A model generated the notes under the pieces. That model saw only the letters and a list, made by a program, of their open reading frames with translations. It was not told the DNA's origin and searched no databases. Position numbers and translations under genes: made by a program. From Apteryx mantelli (taxonomy: Eukaryota; Chordata; Aves; Apterygiformes; Apterygidae): DNA of 64,000 bases. The DNA is taken from NCBI RefSeq assembly GCF_036417845.1, contig NC_089983.1, positions 25,379,797 through 25,443,796 on the forward strand, in the 5' to 3' direction. This document shows, piece after piece, positions 12,440 through 23,823 of the stretch (positions are counted from its first letter, which is position 1; the number at the start of each line of letters is the position of its first letter).

Positions 12440-12815
12440 CTTGTGGTCTCATCCAGGGAAACATTTGAGCAGGAGACGAGCTCTGATTTAAGTGGTCTGG
12501 TTCCTCGCCAATATTAGCACTGGACGATTTACAGTCAGGATATTGTACCAGCTCGGCCTCTTGCTGTGTCGTAAAAATCTGCTGTCTCTGTAAGTTATCG
12601 TATCCGTAAAATTTAGCGGGCTCCCCGTGACAGGTAACCCCGCTGCAGGGGGCAGGAGGCGGAGGCGCGGCGGGGGGAGGAGGAGGCGGCTGGTAGGCGG
12701 CCGTGGGGCTCCCCCCGGCCGGGTGGTAAAAGTCCCCGGCGGCGCCGCCGCCCCCCGCCCCGCCGGGCGCGGGGTGCGGGAAGCCGGCGGCGGCCGCGCC
12801 GTTCCCGTAGAGCAG

Positions 12816-12846
<31 letters not shown>

Positions 12847-12907
12847 TGGCGGCCGCTCACCTCGGGCGCGAAGTGGCAGTCGTAGTACGGGGGGTTGAGG
12901 GGCTCCC

Positions 12908-12956
<49 letters not shown>

Positions 12957-13007
12957 TGCCGCCGCCTTGTACTTGGAGTACAGCGGGTTGACAAAGTAGG
13001 AGCTCAT
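12440..13007 (-). CDS. HOXD8: HOXD8 exon 1
   Basis: First coding exon of HOXD8. The start is the ATG of MSSYFVNPLYSKYK, the conserved N-terminus of group 8 HOX proteins. Visible features are a 19-alanine run (residues 15-33), a second shorter alanine run near 55-65, Gly/Pro-rich low-complexity stretches, the conserved block around HGEPAKFYGYDNLQRQ, and the PBX-contacting hexapeptide MFPWMRPQ at 182-189, which ends the exon. The donor reads CAAG|GTTG, so the intron is phase 1. The alanine runs look longer than in human HOXD8 (about nine in the first run, from memory). Part of the exon is extremely GC-rich and lies in the promoter CpG island. Repeat lengths are the least certain bases; gene identity is not in doubt. 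Confidence 0.96.
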
Positions 13008-13070
13008 CGGGGAGGGGGCGAGCGGCGGGCGGGAGCCGCGGGGGCGCGGGCGCGGGCACGGGGCGCCGCT

Positions 13071-13101
<31 letters not shown>

Positions 13102-13170
13102 TTGCCTCTACGCTGCGCTCATGGTGCCGCCGCCGCCGCCGCCGCCCGTGCGCTCCCCTCTCCTGCTCTC
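12600..13170 (-). promoter_or_regulatory. HOXD8: HOXD8 5' CpG island with CGG repeats and short uORF
   Basis: CpG island covering most of exon 1 and the 5' leader. On the transcribed strand, two CGG-type runs (about 13073-13100 and 13124-13146) lie upstream of the ATG. A four-codon upstream ORF MSAA lies at 13108-13122 with A at -3. Transcript ends are unknown. Confidence 0.5.
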
Positions 13171-13261
13171 CGTGTATGTGGTGACCAGGACTGGAATATA
13201 ATCGCTCCCAAAATGACCTGCCTCACTGCTTTTACTATTTCCTATTAGGCACACAGCGGCC

Positions 13262-13265
<4 letters not shown>

Positions 13266-13292
<27 letters not shown>
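13266..13292. repeat. (CA)13 microsatellite
   Basis: CA dinucleotide tract about 260 bp upstream of the HOXD8 start. Confidence 0.95.
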
Positions 13293-13379
13293 GCTCATGA
13301 GCGCAGGGGGGACTTTTGGCTTCAGTTTACATGTGCCGCTCCTCGGGCAAGAAAAAAACCCAGCCCAGCCCTGCCCGGG

Positions 13380-15570
13380 TCCACCCCAGCCGCTGCCCCC
13401 CGCTCCCCCCGCCGGGGCGCGCTCGCCAGGAGCCGCCGAAACCCCCGCGCGGGGGGCGCAGGGGCAGAGATTCGCCGCGATAACCGCGGGCGCGCTGCTC
13501 CCGCCGCCCGGGGCGCCCTGCGCCCGACGGCGCGACGCCGCCCTGTCCCGCCGCGGCCGCGCTGCCCACGGGCAGGCCCCGAGCCGCCGCTCACGGGAGC
13601 GCTCAAGTGCGGCCTGTGCATGGGGCCGCGGCGGGCCCACCCGGCCGAGGGGCCCCGGAGCCGGGGTGCCTGCGAGGGGAGCTGGGGCATCCCGGGCGGG
13701 TCTTGCAGCTTGCAAGGGCCGGGCCTCGGGGCCAGCGGGACCTCCGGTTTATTTCCTTGCAGAGCGCTTGAGAAATGAGATGCCCATTTACCCTTGACGC
13801 CGTGCACGCATGGCTGAGGCTCCAGGTTAATTGATACTTAATGGAAATCATGCCTATGAATATACTTTCCATCATTTCACCCTTGGTGGACGTCATTAGC
13901 AAGGCAGAGAGAGGGAGGGAAAAAATGTGTGGGTGAGCGTTTAGCATCGCTGGGGGACGCGGGCCGAAAGAAGCGAGCCCTGTTTTCCCTTGGCCGCGCG
14001 GGGAGGAAGGAAGGAAGGAGCTGCCTGGCGGGGAGGCGCGGCGCGGCGCGCCGGGGCCGGCCGCCCCCGCGGGGGCCCACGCGACGCTGCGCGCTGCCCC
14101 GGCGCCGCGGTGCGGTGCGGTGCGGCCGGAGCCTCGGGCGGCGCGGCAGGCCTCGCTCCCGCCGCTCAGGCAGAGCCGGCCACGCTCCTCTCTTCCCCCC
14201 ATTCCTGGAGAGCCGCCTGTTCCCTCAGTGGGAACCAGCTCTCAGGACAGACACCCCCCCCCCCGAAGCTGGAGTCCGCCCTGTTTTAGACAGAGACGAA
14301 AATGTAGGTGAAATATTATACAGGCCCCCCCAGAGCCACGTGTGACCGTCTGGTGCGAACTGACAAAAAATACTTGTGGTTACGAAAAAGCGATGGCGGG
14401 CTCCTTCCGCAGCAAATCCCTGCTCCCCGCCTCCCCTTCGCCTCCATGTCCAACACACCGGCGATGCCACTCTCTTTGTCTGGGTGACCGGCCCGGTCCC
14501 GCGGGGCCGCCGCTGCCGCCGCCCCGCCGGGCCCGCCGGGCCGGGAGGGGCCCGGCCCGCAGCGACACGGCTGCTCGCGGCCGCAGCCCCGCGGAGCTGG
14601 AGGGCTCCGCGCCGCCCGCGGCTCACGTCTTGGCCAGGACAGCCCGCCGCGCTGGGCCCGAGGTGCCCGAGAGCCGGAGTTTGCCCCCCGCAAACGGGGC
14701 ACAGTGACCCCCCCCCCCCCAGTGCCAGCCCCGGGCCTGGCTCCGGCACCGCGAAACGCTCAGCGCGGCCCAAGCGGCGGGGCCGGGGCGGGCCGGGGCT
14801 CCACTGCCCCTTCCGCACCCGCGGAACGGGGCCGCCAGACGGGCCGGGGCAGCGTCAGGCCCGCGCTCTCCAGAGGCGCTGCGCCCCCAGCGCGCCGCGC
14901 CGCCTCGGCACCCGCGCAGCCCGGCGCGGGACACGGCGAGGGGAATGGGAGAGGCGCCGCAGCCCCCGCGCCCCCGGGGGGGGCACACAGTTTTTCGCCG
15001 CTATTACGGGAATACAGCGGCTAGCCCATTACAAGAGCGCAGCGGCCATGCAGCGAGCCGCAGCGGAGGGCGGGCGCGGGGCCGCAGAGGGGCTCTCTGG
15101 CGGAGGCAGCGCCGGGGCAGCGAAGCCCCCCAGCTGCGCGCAGCGCGGAGGCACAGTGGCTGCTCCACGCACGGGTGCGGACAGCCTGCCGGCCCCCAGC
15201 ACCGCGCACCCCGTCGGGTCCCCAGTCCCGCGGCCACCGCGGCCGCCCGCGTTGATATGCAGCGCCCCGCCCCCAGCGCCCCCCGCAGCGGGCGCGGCGG
15301 CGGGTGCGCGGGCGCGGGCTCTGCGCGGGGGCGCCGCGCCACGCCGCCGCCGCTGGGTGGAGCGCGGGCGCCCTCTGGCGGCGCGCGGCGGCGCGGCAGG
15401 GCGCGCCCCTCCCCGCGCTGCGCTGCGCTGCGCCGAGCCGCGCTGAGCCGCGGCCCCTCCGGCCCCGCCCGCGCAGCCCGCGCGGAAAGGTGCTGCCGCC
15501 AGAAGGCAGCGGGGCCGCGGCACCGCGGCGCGGCCGGGCACAGCGGTCGGGGGTACGACACATCGCCAGG
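13380..15570. other. 2-kb CpG-rich region upstream of HOXD8
   Basis: A large GC-rich region in blocks (13380-13740, 13970-14140, 14490-15570), interrupted by CpG-poor sequence near 13790-13930. Open frames are compositional. It may hold distal HOXD8 promoters or an antisense transcript start (human has HOXD-AS2 between HOXD8 and HOXD9); that link is inference. Confidence 0.5.
15368..15381 (-). promoter_or_regulatory. CTCF-like motif, pointing left
   Basis: GCGCCCTCTGGCGG fits the reverse of the CTCF core CCASYAGRKGGCRS at 13 of 14 positions. The motif is on the minus strand, between HOXD8 and HOXD9. Confidence 0.55.
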
Positions 15571-17350
15571 CCACGCTCCCGGTCATGAAAAGCTTTTTCT
15601 TTTCTTTTGTTTTTGGGTTTTTTTTTCTGTTTTCTTCGCAGTTTACGATGCCATTTTTTCAGCACATTTCGGTGACCCTCTTTCAATTTTTTGCCAGTGC
15701 CATAATTAACTACATACAAAGAATGCCTCTCATTTACACATGGCAGCCAGCAAAGACGACTGAGCTTTGAAGACCGCTGCTATCGCGTTTTCGATCATGT
15801 TTCCCCACATATAACACCACGAATACTCCATGTGTGGTAGTTTCAGAGTTATACGTTTTTGTCTTGAACTTGTTATTTTATTTGCCATTGAATTTATGTA
15901 TTTATTGATTGATTGATGTAAACGAAAGTAAAGATGAATCTTTGTTTACCCCAGTTTCATCACACATGCCTTAGAATTATTTGGTATAATGCGTTTGCGT
16001 GTGCACGCGTCTGTTCATATGTACAAACATATATTAACACAACCAGCAGATAGGAATTAGATTATTGCTTAGTTTGACGTAAAAAGTAATTTAAGTGGAA
16101 GAATTGCGTTTCGTAGTTCGAGACGTTTGATTTTCCGTCTGCCATTTTGAAATAAACACACATAATATTAGAAATAGGTTAAAAAAAAGAGAGAGAGAAA
16201 ATATACAAGGTTAAATCTGTCATTGTGCCTGAGATAAAATATTAAGACGAGATGGTATGGGCTTGGTGACAATTTCTTACCAGAGCCTCTGCTAGAATCA
16301 CCATAATGAAGTGTCCTGTGGCAAGAATATTGTTTACATGTTGTTAGTTATAGATCAATCCCCCCAAATGGTTATTTTCAAAAATATGGACGCTATCACG
16401 GTAGGATTCATCATGGGAGAAAACCCAATAAAATACATTTCAACAAATCGGTCGACTTTGTAAAATCTCTCAGTTTTGTGACCTTCGGGTCTTTTTTGAG
16501 TCTGTCGCCTTGGTCCAACGCTGACATATTGAAATTTATAGTTCAAGATTTTAAGACCTAGTTTGTCTGCATTTTTGCTTTTTTTCCCTAACAAACACAA
16601 ACATCAAAATAAGGTGGTTTCAAAGAAAAGCACCACAGCATATCGTAAACTCATTAGCTCCAGACGTCTAGCCATCTCAATGGTTTTATTATACCACGGT
16701 TCTTCCTGTTTTAAAAGAATTATAGGTATCTTCTCGACAATGGATGGGAAGCAATGCAACACCTTTTCCTGGCACTCTATGCTTTTGCTCCCTTTTTTTT
16801 TTGAGAGGTAAAAAAACCATTAAACACCGAGTCTCTCAGCTCTCCCCTTAATCTTGAATTAACCGAACTGCTCGTAAATATTTACGGGTCCTTCATTTTA
16901 ATGGTTGCTCTTTAAACAAAGCATTTTTTACAATGAACTTCATCTCAATTATCTTGATAAAGTCATGTGTGTTTATAAATGCTGTAGGCATGAGACGTTG
17001 CTAAATGAGCTCTCACCAACAAAGCCGACCGTTTGGAAGGAGCCGTGTCCTGCCAGAGCTTCCTAATGTTCAGATTAGAGAGCACAGAGATTAGAAACGG
17101 CCAAAAAAGGTTTAAGCGAACAGGCATCATTTTGCTTCCTTGGCTCTGGAAGACTGTTCCGCAAATATTTCCTAAATTATCCCAAGAGATCCTCCGTGAA
17201 ACTTCGCTGATTTTTGAAAGACAGCTTGCACGTAACGCGTTTTCAGGACTGATAACGCAGTAGGCGTACCTCCAACACACAGCCCGAACCAGCCCCTCCG
17301 CGCCTGACCTCTAAGAGCAAATGGCTATTACCAGAGGGGAGAAAAAATGT
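15571..17350. other. AT-rich non-coding interval
   Basis: Low-GC sequence with short TTGA repeats near 15903 and many TAAT/TTAT cores. No gene or mobile element recognised. Confidence 0.45.
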
Positions 17351-17359
17351 GATTTTTCT

Positions 17360-17620
17360 AAAGCGCTTGCTGCTGGCGGAGGGGCCGCGGCTCTGGGCGC
17401 TCTGCCTTGGCGGCGCGGAGCGCGGCTGCGGAGCGCGGCGGGCGGTCGCCCGCGCGGGGCGAGGCCGGCGCAGGGCTGCGCGGGGGCTGCGCGCCCCGGC
17501 GCCGCGGCAGCCACGCGCGTGGGCCGCGGCGGGCCGCGGCTCGGGGCCCCGCGGGAGGCGCAGGCGGCGGGAGGCGGCGAGGCGGGCGCACACATTTCTC
17601 TTACCACGGCAGCGCTCACG
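17360..17620. other. Isolated CpG-rich block
   Basis: A 260-bp CpG-dense block about 0.8 kb downstream of the HOXD9 stop, with no credible coding content. Confidence 0.45.
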
Positions 17621-17993
17621 TTTGAGCATGGCAGACTTTATTATGTAACAACTGACAACAATTACAACAGGTCTTCAGTTAGAAACATGTGGTGGTTAAT
17701 ACAACATTTACCGGGATTAAGAACGCCAGCTAGCCAGGGGAACGGGAAAATGTTAGGCCTATCGAAAACTGCTTCAAGTATGAGACAACCTCCTAATAGT
17801 GCACTAAAGGGGAAAAAAATCTCATGGCCTCGCTGTGACATTTATTGCAAAGGAGCAAAATTCAGACCTAGAAAGCAGGTTTTGGATAATGTTTCCTTTT
17901 AATAAGTCATGGACAACACAACACCCCCATTGATTTAAGCAACTGTAATTTAATATATATTTTATTATCATAATTATAATTATTTTCCTTACC

Positions 17994-17999
17994 TTTATT
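17994..17999 (-). promoter_or_regulatory. HOXD9: Candidate HOXD9 poly(A) signal
   Basis: AATAAA on the minus strand, 377 bp past the HOXD9 stop, in AT-rich sequence. Confidence 0.4.
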
Positions 18000-18375
18000 T
18001 TGGCAAAGTATCTATCTAGACTACCTCACTTTTAAGAAACATGTCAAACATTTAACATTAGATAGAGTTCCCAAAGCTAACGTGCACTCACAATATCATC
18101 AACCAGACGGTCTGGGAAGGAGGAGGGGGGGTGAAGCGACTCTGAAAAACACGTTGGCGAGCAAGACAAAATTTCCCCAAATACCTGACATAGACCACGT
18201 TTCACTTCTATCTAAAAAAGACCAGATTGATTTAAAGTTCCTGGGGTGGGGTGGGGGCCGCAGGAGGAGGAGGAGAAATGCATCGGGGCTAAGGGGGGAA
18301 GGGTGAAAAATAAAACCAAACCAAACAAAAAAAAATCCCAAAGCAATATCCCCCAACTGCATTTCTACCCCAGCG

Positions 18376-18617
18376 TTAGTCTCCTTTATTGCCTTTCTCC
18401 TTGTTCATCTTTTTCATTTTCATTCTTCTGTTCTGAAACCAGATTTTGACCTGTCTCTCTGTGAGATTTAAAATCCTAGCTACTTCGTAACGGCGGTCTC
18501 GAGTGAGGTACATGTTAAAGAGGAATTCCTTTTCCAGTTCCAGAGTTTGATACTTTGTATAGGGACAACGCTTTTTCCTCGTTGAACGAGCGTGGATCCA
18601 GTTTGCTGCAGGGTTAT
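18376..18617 (-). CDS. HOXD9: HOXD9 exon 2 (homeodomain)
   Basis: Second coding exon of HOXD9, read directly from the minus strand. The acceptor is CTTCCAG, followed by AT AAC CCT GCA, which joins the split Asn codon. The product reads [20 protein letters not shown], with the tryptophan PBX-contact motif at W233. The homeodomain spans 239-298 and its helix 3 is [13 protein letters not shown]. The tail is KEKGNKGD before TAA. The Abdominal-B-type residues ([21 protein letters not shown]) and the [12 protein letters not shown] linker are diagnostic of group 9. Total protein length is 306 residues. A candidate poly(A) signal lies about 380 bp downstream at 17994-17999. Exon borders and frame are unambiguous. 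Confidence 0.97.
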
Positions 18618-18912
18618 CTGGAAGAAGGGAGGTATATAGGGAAGGGGGGGGGGGAGAGAAAGGTCGTTAAATTAATTTAACGGAGGATGGACTGTTTTCA
18701 CAACTTTGGAGGAATTATCATAAAAGCCTTAATGCCCCAGTCTGTTTACTGTACAAATGATGTCTTGATGGTAGGTGGTTATGTGGAGTCTTTTATGGGT
18801 GCTTGTTGCTGCTTGCGCTGGGGTAGGCGTCTAGACGTTTTTATAGGTTAGTAAAACTATCAGTTTTGCACATTCGAGCCTTACAGATTTCGGCAATAAA
18901 TCAAAGGGGCAA

Positions 18913-18914
18913 TT

Positions 18915-18980
<66 letters not shown>
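18913..18980. repeat. HOXD9: (TTTC)17 microsatellite in HOXD9 intron
   Basis: Seventeen uninterrupted TTTC units, read as GAAA on the transcribed strand, starting about 65 bp past the HOXD9 donor and followed on the exon side by further purine-rich GA sequence. Confidence 0.97.
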
Positions 18981-18982
<2 letters not shown>

Positions 18983-19044
18983 TTTCTCCCTCTCTCTCTG
19001 TCTCTCCCTCTGCCTCTCTCTCCTTTTTTTTTTTTTCCACTTAC

Positions 19045-19339
19045 TTGGGTCAAGTTGCTGCTGTTTCTCCTCCTTCAGATCGCTGCTCGGGCTGGGGTTG
19101 TGGCTGCAGGCGGCGGGGTCCTTGGAGCTGCTAGCAGCCGCCTTCTCCCGGGGCTCCTGGAGGAAGGAGCTGCACGTGTACTCGGGCACACCGATCCCCT
19201 GGGACTCCCGGGACGAGGAGCACTCAGTCCTTTTGGAGGAGGAGGAGGAGGAGGAGGAAGACGAGGAGGCGGCTGCTCCCGTCTCAGGCTTTATCCCGTA
19301 GTGGCGCCCGTTGGAGGAGCCGGAGCTGGACGCGGAGCT

Positions 19340-19399
<60 letters not shown>

Positions 19400-19723
19400 C
19401 GGGAAGCCCGGGAAGGGCTCTATCCATGAGCGCACGTAGCGGCCGGTGTCGCCGGCCCCTAAGTGGGGCTGGTGCATGTAGGGGTGGTAGATCCCGGTCA
19501 TTGCCGCAGACGGCTGAGGGTGAACCGTGGACCAGGAGGTGGAGAACACGGTGGATTTTGGTGCAAAGCTACAGGAGGAAAAATCTGAACTCTCTGCAAC
19601 ACCTGATGGCCTGGAGGTCGCACTGTGACCTCCCTGGACGAATCTACTCCCGTAAACTTCTTCGCTTTCATGGCCTATGAGAGAATCGACATAATAGTTA
19701 CTTATGGTGCCACTAGACGACAT
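19045..19723 (-). CDS. HOXD9: HOXD9 exon 1
   Basis: First coding exon of HOXD9, starting [20 protein letters not shown], the typical group 9 N-terminus. It contains the conserved block [23 protein letters not shown] in the middle, then an uninterrupted 20-glycine run (residues 109-128, all GGC codons), Ser-rich runs, and the [18 protein letters not shown] region. It ends QQQLDP with donor AA|GTAAGT, giving a phase-1 junction. The 427-bp intron begins with a purine-rich stretch and a long GAAA microsatellite that keeps the reading frame open past the donor. The strong consensus donor and the conserved exon 2 show that splicing occurs. The promoter has a CACGTGA motif at 19841 and an inverted CCAAT near 19826. 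Confidence 0.97.
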
Positions 19724-19840
19724 TTTAGGCTCCCCTCTTAGTCATATAAAAGGTTACACTGTTAACTGTATATGATACCCTCCCTGAGAACAATCGTAGT
19801 ATTTTGCAGACTGCAACCCTCAACCATTGGTTGCGGAGCC

Positions 19841-19846
19841 CACGTG
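19841..19846. promoter_or_regulatory. HOXD9: E-box CACGTG(A) upstream of HOXD9
   Basis: CCACGTGATCA, 118 bp upstream of the HOXD9 ATG. It fits USF/MYC/TFE-type sites and resembles motifs at HOXD10, HOXD11 and HOXD13. An inverted CCAAT lies 15 bp away. Confidence 0.5.
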
Positions 19847-19992
19847 ATCATATTTACCAATACTGGGAGTAAATCAATCCGCTAAACTGGGGCTGCTGTG
19901 ATTAAAAAAAAAAAAATCATCATCAACAACAGCACCCGCACAGCGCGACCCGCCGGGTGCGCGCCCGGACCGCGCCGGGGCCGCCCGGACCG

Positions 19993-20136
19993 CCTGCCCT
20001 GCCTGCCCTGCCTGCGCCGCTTCCCCGCCGCCCTGCCCTGCCCTGCCTGCGCTGCCCGCCCGCCGCGCTCGCTGCCGCCCGCCGGCACTGCCCGCTGCCG
20101 CCCGCTGCCCGCTGCCGCCCGCTGCCCGCTGCCCGG
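19993..20136. repeat. CTGCC/CCGCTGCC minisatellite
   Basis: Tandem short units built from CTGCC and GCCCGCTGCC, GC-rich, 270-410 bp upstream of HOXD9. Confidence 0.75.
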
Positions 20137-20189
20137 GGCGCGGCGGGTGTGGTCGCACCGGCACCCCCGGCCGCCGCGGGCGCGGACTA

Positions 20190-22950
20190 TTTCTTCACCT
20201 CCTTTGAGTGATTTCTGCCATTCGTTTCTTAATCAATGAGAGGCAGGGTGTTTAAATAAATCCCACAGCCTGGGCTTGCTAATCACACTCCAAGCTGCCG
20301 AGGAAACCCGCTGGGAAGGAGGGATTCTTGCCTGTAAAAACAAACCATCGCAAGCCGGGACTGTAACGACTTCTCATAAAACAGGAAAATGTTACTGTAA
20401 AAGCACATTGCGGTACTTCCATATTTCAGAGCATGTGCGGGTATTATAATCCGCCCCCCCCCCCGACAGAAAGTTTCCATGGAAAGAATACACTTTTTAA
20501 AAGAGATGTCCATTGTGTTGTTTTAAAATAGGTGGAAGACCTCTGTAATGATTTTATGCCTTTCAATAAAAATTTTATGAGGTGCATTTGATTATAGATT
20601 AATGTGCCCCTAATAAAATGGACGGATGGAAACAGCAAAGCCTGTGTCTCCGCGCACAGCTGACGCGTTGCTCAACACATGCCTCTGCATCTGCGAAATT
20701 GGGGGCCGCCGCGCCCCGGCCGGCGCGGCCCCGGCCTTGCGCCCGGCCGCCGCCCGCGGCCGGCAGCACCGCGCCCGCGGAGCCGGGGGGTCGGCGCGGC
20801 GGCCAGGCCGCGGCCCGCGGAGGGGCGGCGGCGCGGGCAGAGCTGCTCGGTCGCCGGTAGCGCGGGGGGAGCCACGCCGCGCAGCCCCCGGCCACGTTCA
20901 ATGCCTGCATTGAGGGACCTGGGCTTTGTTTTTGGTACCCCCCCTTTTTTTTTCTCCTGAGCCTGTTATCCTTCCCCGAGCGAAAAGATGTCTGGTTAGT
21001 ATTTAAAACTAGATTACCCATAGTCTTCTGCACATTTCTGCTCTTCAGGGCGAGGGAAGGTGGCTGTGTCGGAATCTGGAGGAAACGCACACAGTTAGTG
21101 GAGAGCCCACAGCAGAGCCCGCTGAGGACACAAAACAACAGCACTGAGAAAACACTTCCTACTCGCGGGCCGGTATGAGGAAGGGGCTGAAATTCCTGTT
21201 TATTTAATGATTTATTACTCTCTTAGGTTGTTTTCTTCCCTTTTTTCTTTCCTTATGTATTTTTTTAATTTTTGCTCATCTTGCTTTAACATTTTCATTT
21301 GCGTTTTCATACTTCTATTTCCTCTAGACGCAGGATTTGTTGTATGGCTAGGAATTGCTCCTCGCTGCACACAGATATAAATTGATAAAGCAGGCAGATT
21401 AAAGTGAACCTTCTTTTTATATACTTTAAACACTTGGTATGGAGCCAGCTAATTAGTTCCCACTGCTGAAACTTCTTTGGCGATGTAGTGAGTATCTTTC
21501 AAGGAAAATAAAAGATGGTTCACATGTATACAGTATTTAAAGAGATAAATGTCTTTTTTTTTTTTTTTTTAGCACAGTTCTGTTGTTTGTTTTTTAAACC
21601 AGAGAAAAACACGATACCTATGTGCTCGCGGCTCCCGCAGCTTCAAAATGGTGATGCTTTGTTTTGAGGAAAATATACCTCTACCTACGAGTAAACGTGC
21701 ACATGAAAAAGTATTTGCTTAAATTAAATATCCGCGACAATCGAACAAAATACAAAGCCAACAGCTGCAATATGAGCTGTATCAGTGTCACCAAGTCAGA
21801 AAACATTGGCACTATCTTGCGTCTAATTTCTTGATTTAGAAACAGCTTAGGGAAGGAATGGGCGTTGATTGTGAGCAAGCTGGTTTCCAAGTGGAGACAG
21901 TAGTCACACTATTTTTCCAGTACTGCTTGAAGGTGAAAGTATGCCCAAGTATTTGCACTTCAATTTGGAGTCATGTTCATTTGCAAGCCATTTGCAGTTC
22001 TGCTTAGTATTTCTCCTCGCACACACAGGCACTCACACGCTCACACACACACACACCCTTCCCCAGCTTCCCAGGCAAAGTCCCTGTTATTAATATTTTT
22101 CAGCTATGCACAGAAAGGGTTAAGAGTCGTGAACTTCATTCTCTGGATGTGTGCTGCTAACATGAAACTGCGTGAAATAAAACGATCCCTGAGCAAACCA
22201 AAATGGTGCAGGGGTCACACACGGAGGTTTGCAGAGGCTGGGGCACTTTTGTAAGCACGCCTGAGAGCATTTCTGCTCGAAAAGTCCAACCTTGCCAGAT
22301 GTTTGAGGGAATATTTCCCCATCCACCATCTTCTGAAAGCTCTTGAGCTGACCAAGAGCTGAACTCCTTAACATTTGTTTATACCCAGCTTTGCATTTGG
22401 TATGATGATTTTTTTTAAAGTAAGTAAAGACACGAAATCCAAGTCTACACATTGTAAGCACACAGTGACTGTAATTTTTTAAATTAACATGCTAACGTCA
22501 AATAAAATGACACACATATTGCTGACAGCTTGTAGTAGAAAGATTTTTTTATCACTTACCATTTATGAGTTGATTGGATGAGGATGTCCAGTTTAGGTCA
22601 TAATATTTTACTATGCTTTTTTTTTTTTTTTTTTTTTTTGAATCAGTTTGTCAGACTGCGAACATCACACAACATTTTATCAATTAATCATTTGTTTACA
22701 GGCACAATTATAAATTAATTAGGTTTACATCATTTCCCGCCCCAGTCTCCACCCCAGCCCTAAAAAGAAAAAGAAAAAAAAAAAGGGAAAAAGAAGGAAA
22801 GAAAGAAAACGAGGCAGTCACACACAAAGACCAGAAAATGGAAAAGAAGGTACATGAGTCCAAAGAGCTGCTGATAAAGAAAGATCAGGAAACCAGCCTG
22901 CAGCTGTACTTTAAACATTTGTAGAAAACCAAAGGAACCGCAGTAGTTTA
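20190..22950. other. Non-coding interval between HOXD9 and HOXD10
   Basis: Mostly AT-rich. It contains a CpG-dense patch at about 20700-20890, T runs near 21547-21570 and 22617-22640, and a CA-rich patch near 22020-22060. No gene recognised. Confidence 0.45.
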
Positions 22951-22955
22951 CAGAG

Positions 22956-22961
22956 TTTATT
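22956..22961 (-). promoter_or_regulatory. HOXD10: Candidate HOXD10 poly(A) signal
   Basis: AATAAA on the minus strand, 585 bp past the HOXD10 stop. Confidence 0.4.
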
Positions 22962-23545
22962 GCATTATACATGCGAATAGAACATGCACAAGAAGGACAT
23001 ATTGCTGTTGAACGACTACTATTCCACATATGCACCACAAGAAAATATCTACAATGGAGAAGAATGAAATATTCCATCTTACGAAGGACAATCTCTAAGT
23101 TCATTTGAGAGGATAGTTACATTATAATGTGCTTCTCTTTCCCCCCCTCCCCAAAGTTTTCCCCCCTTTTTTCTTAAAGTATTGAATGTACTCAAAATGT
23201 TATGGCCCGTGTAATAGCCCCACATAAATACCATTTTGTTAGTAAAAACATGAAAAAGTCACATTGTTTGGATGTTCGACAGTTCCAATAAGTTAAGACC
23301 AAATGATAATATTCAATAATAGTTACCCTGCATTACGATGAGAACAAAAATAAATTACACGTGCTAGGTTTTATATATACTCATCATAGTAATACATATT
23401 CACTTGCAGCGCTAAAAGAAGGACGAAGAGTCACATTCTATCAGAAAAAAAAATGGAAAATGAAGGGTTTTGTCAAAGTCTCTCCTGCATTTAGCAACCG
23501 GCGGTGCTGTGCCCATTGCTCACTGTTTGCACCCCCGGGGCAGCT

Positions 23546-23823
23546 TTAAGAGAAGGTCAGATTAGCGGTCAGTTCTCGGATTCGGTTCTCCCTGCTCATC
23601 TTCTTGAGCTTCATTCTGCGGTTTTGAAACCAAATCTTGACCTGCCTGTCAGTGAGGTTTACGCTCTTACTGATCTCTAGGCGGCGCTCTCGAGTGAGAT
23701 ACATATTGAATAAGAACTCTTTCTCTAATTCCAGTGTTTGGTGTTTAGTATAAGGACACCTCTTCTTTCTGCCACTCTTTGCAGTTAGCCAATTGCTTGT
23801 TGGAGTATCAGACTTGATTTCCT
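23546..23823 (-). CDS. HOXD10: HOXD10 exon 2 (homeodomain)
   Basis: Second coding exon of HOXD10. The acceptor TAG is followed by AG GAA ATC, completing a split Glu codon (…[19 protein letters not shown]). W259 is the PBX-contact tryptophan. The homeodomain spans 265-324 ([20 protein letters not shown]) with helix 3 [13 protein letters not shown], and the C-terminus is [15 protein letters not shown], identical in my memory to other amniote HOXD10 proteins. Total length is 339 residues against about 340 in human. The 3' UTR runs left into AT-rich sequence, with candidate poly(A) signal 22956-22961. The intron of 1387 bp (23824-25210) is the longest of the HOX genes here. Confidence 0.98.

Noticed and set aside
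12642-12655. CTCF-like match GCTGCAGGGGGCAG (12 of 14)
   Set aside because: Lies in HOXD8 coding sequence, where codon choice can produce it; kept only as a counter-example to the orientation pattern.
14376-15709. Long plus-strand frames (up to 356 codons) upstream of HOXD8
   Set aside because: GC-driven open frames with low-complexity composition and equally open frames on the other strand.
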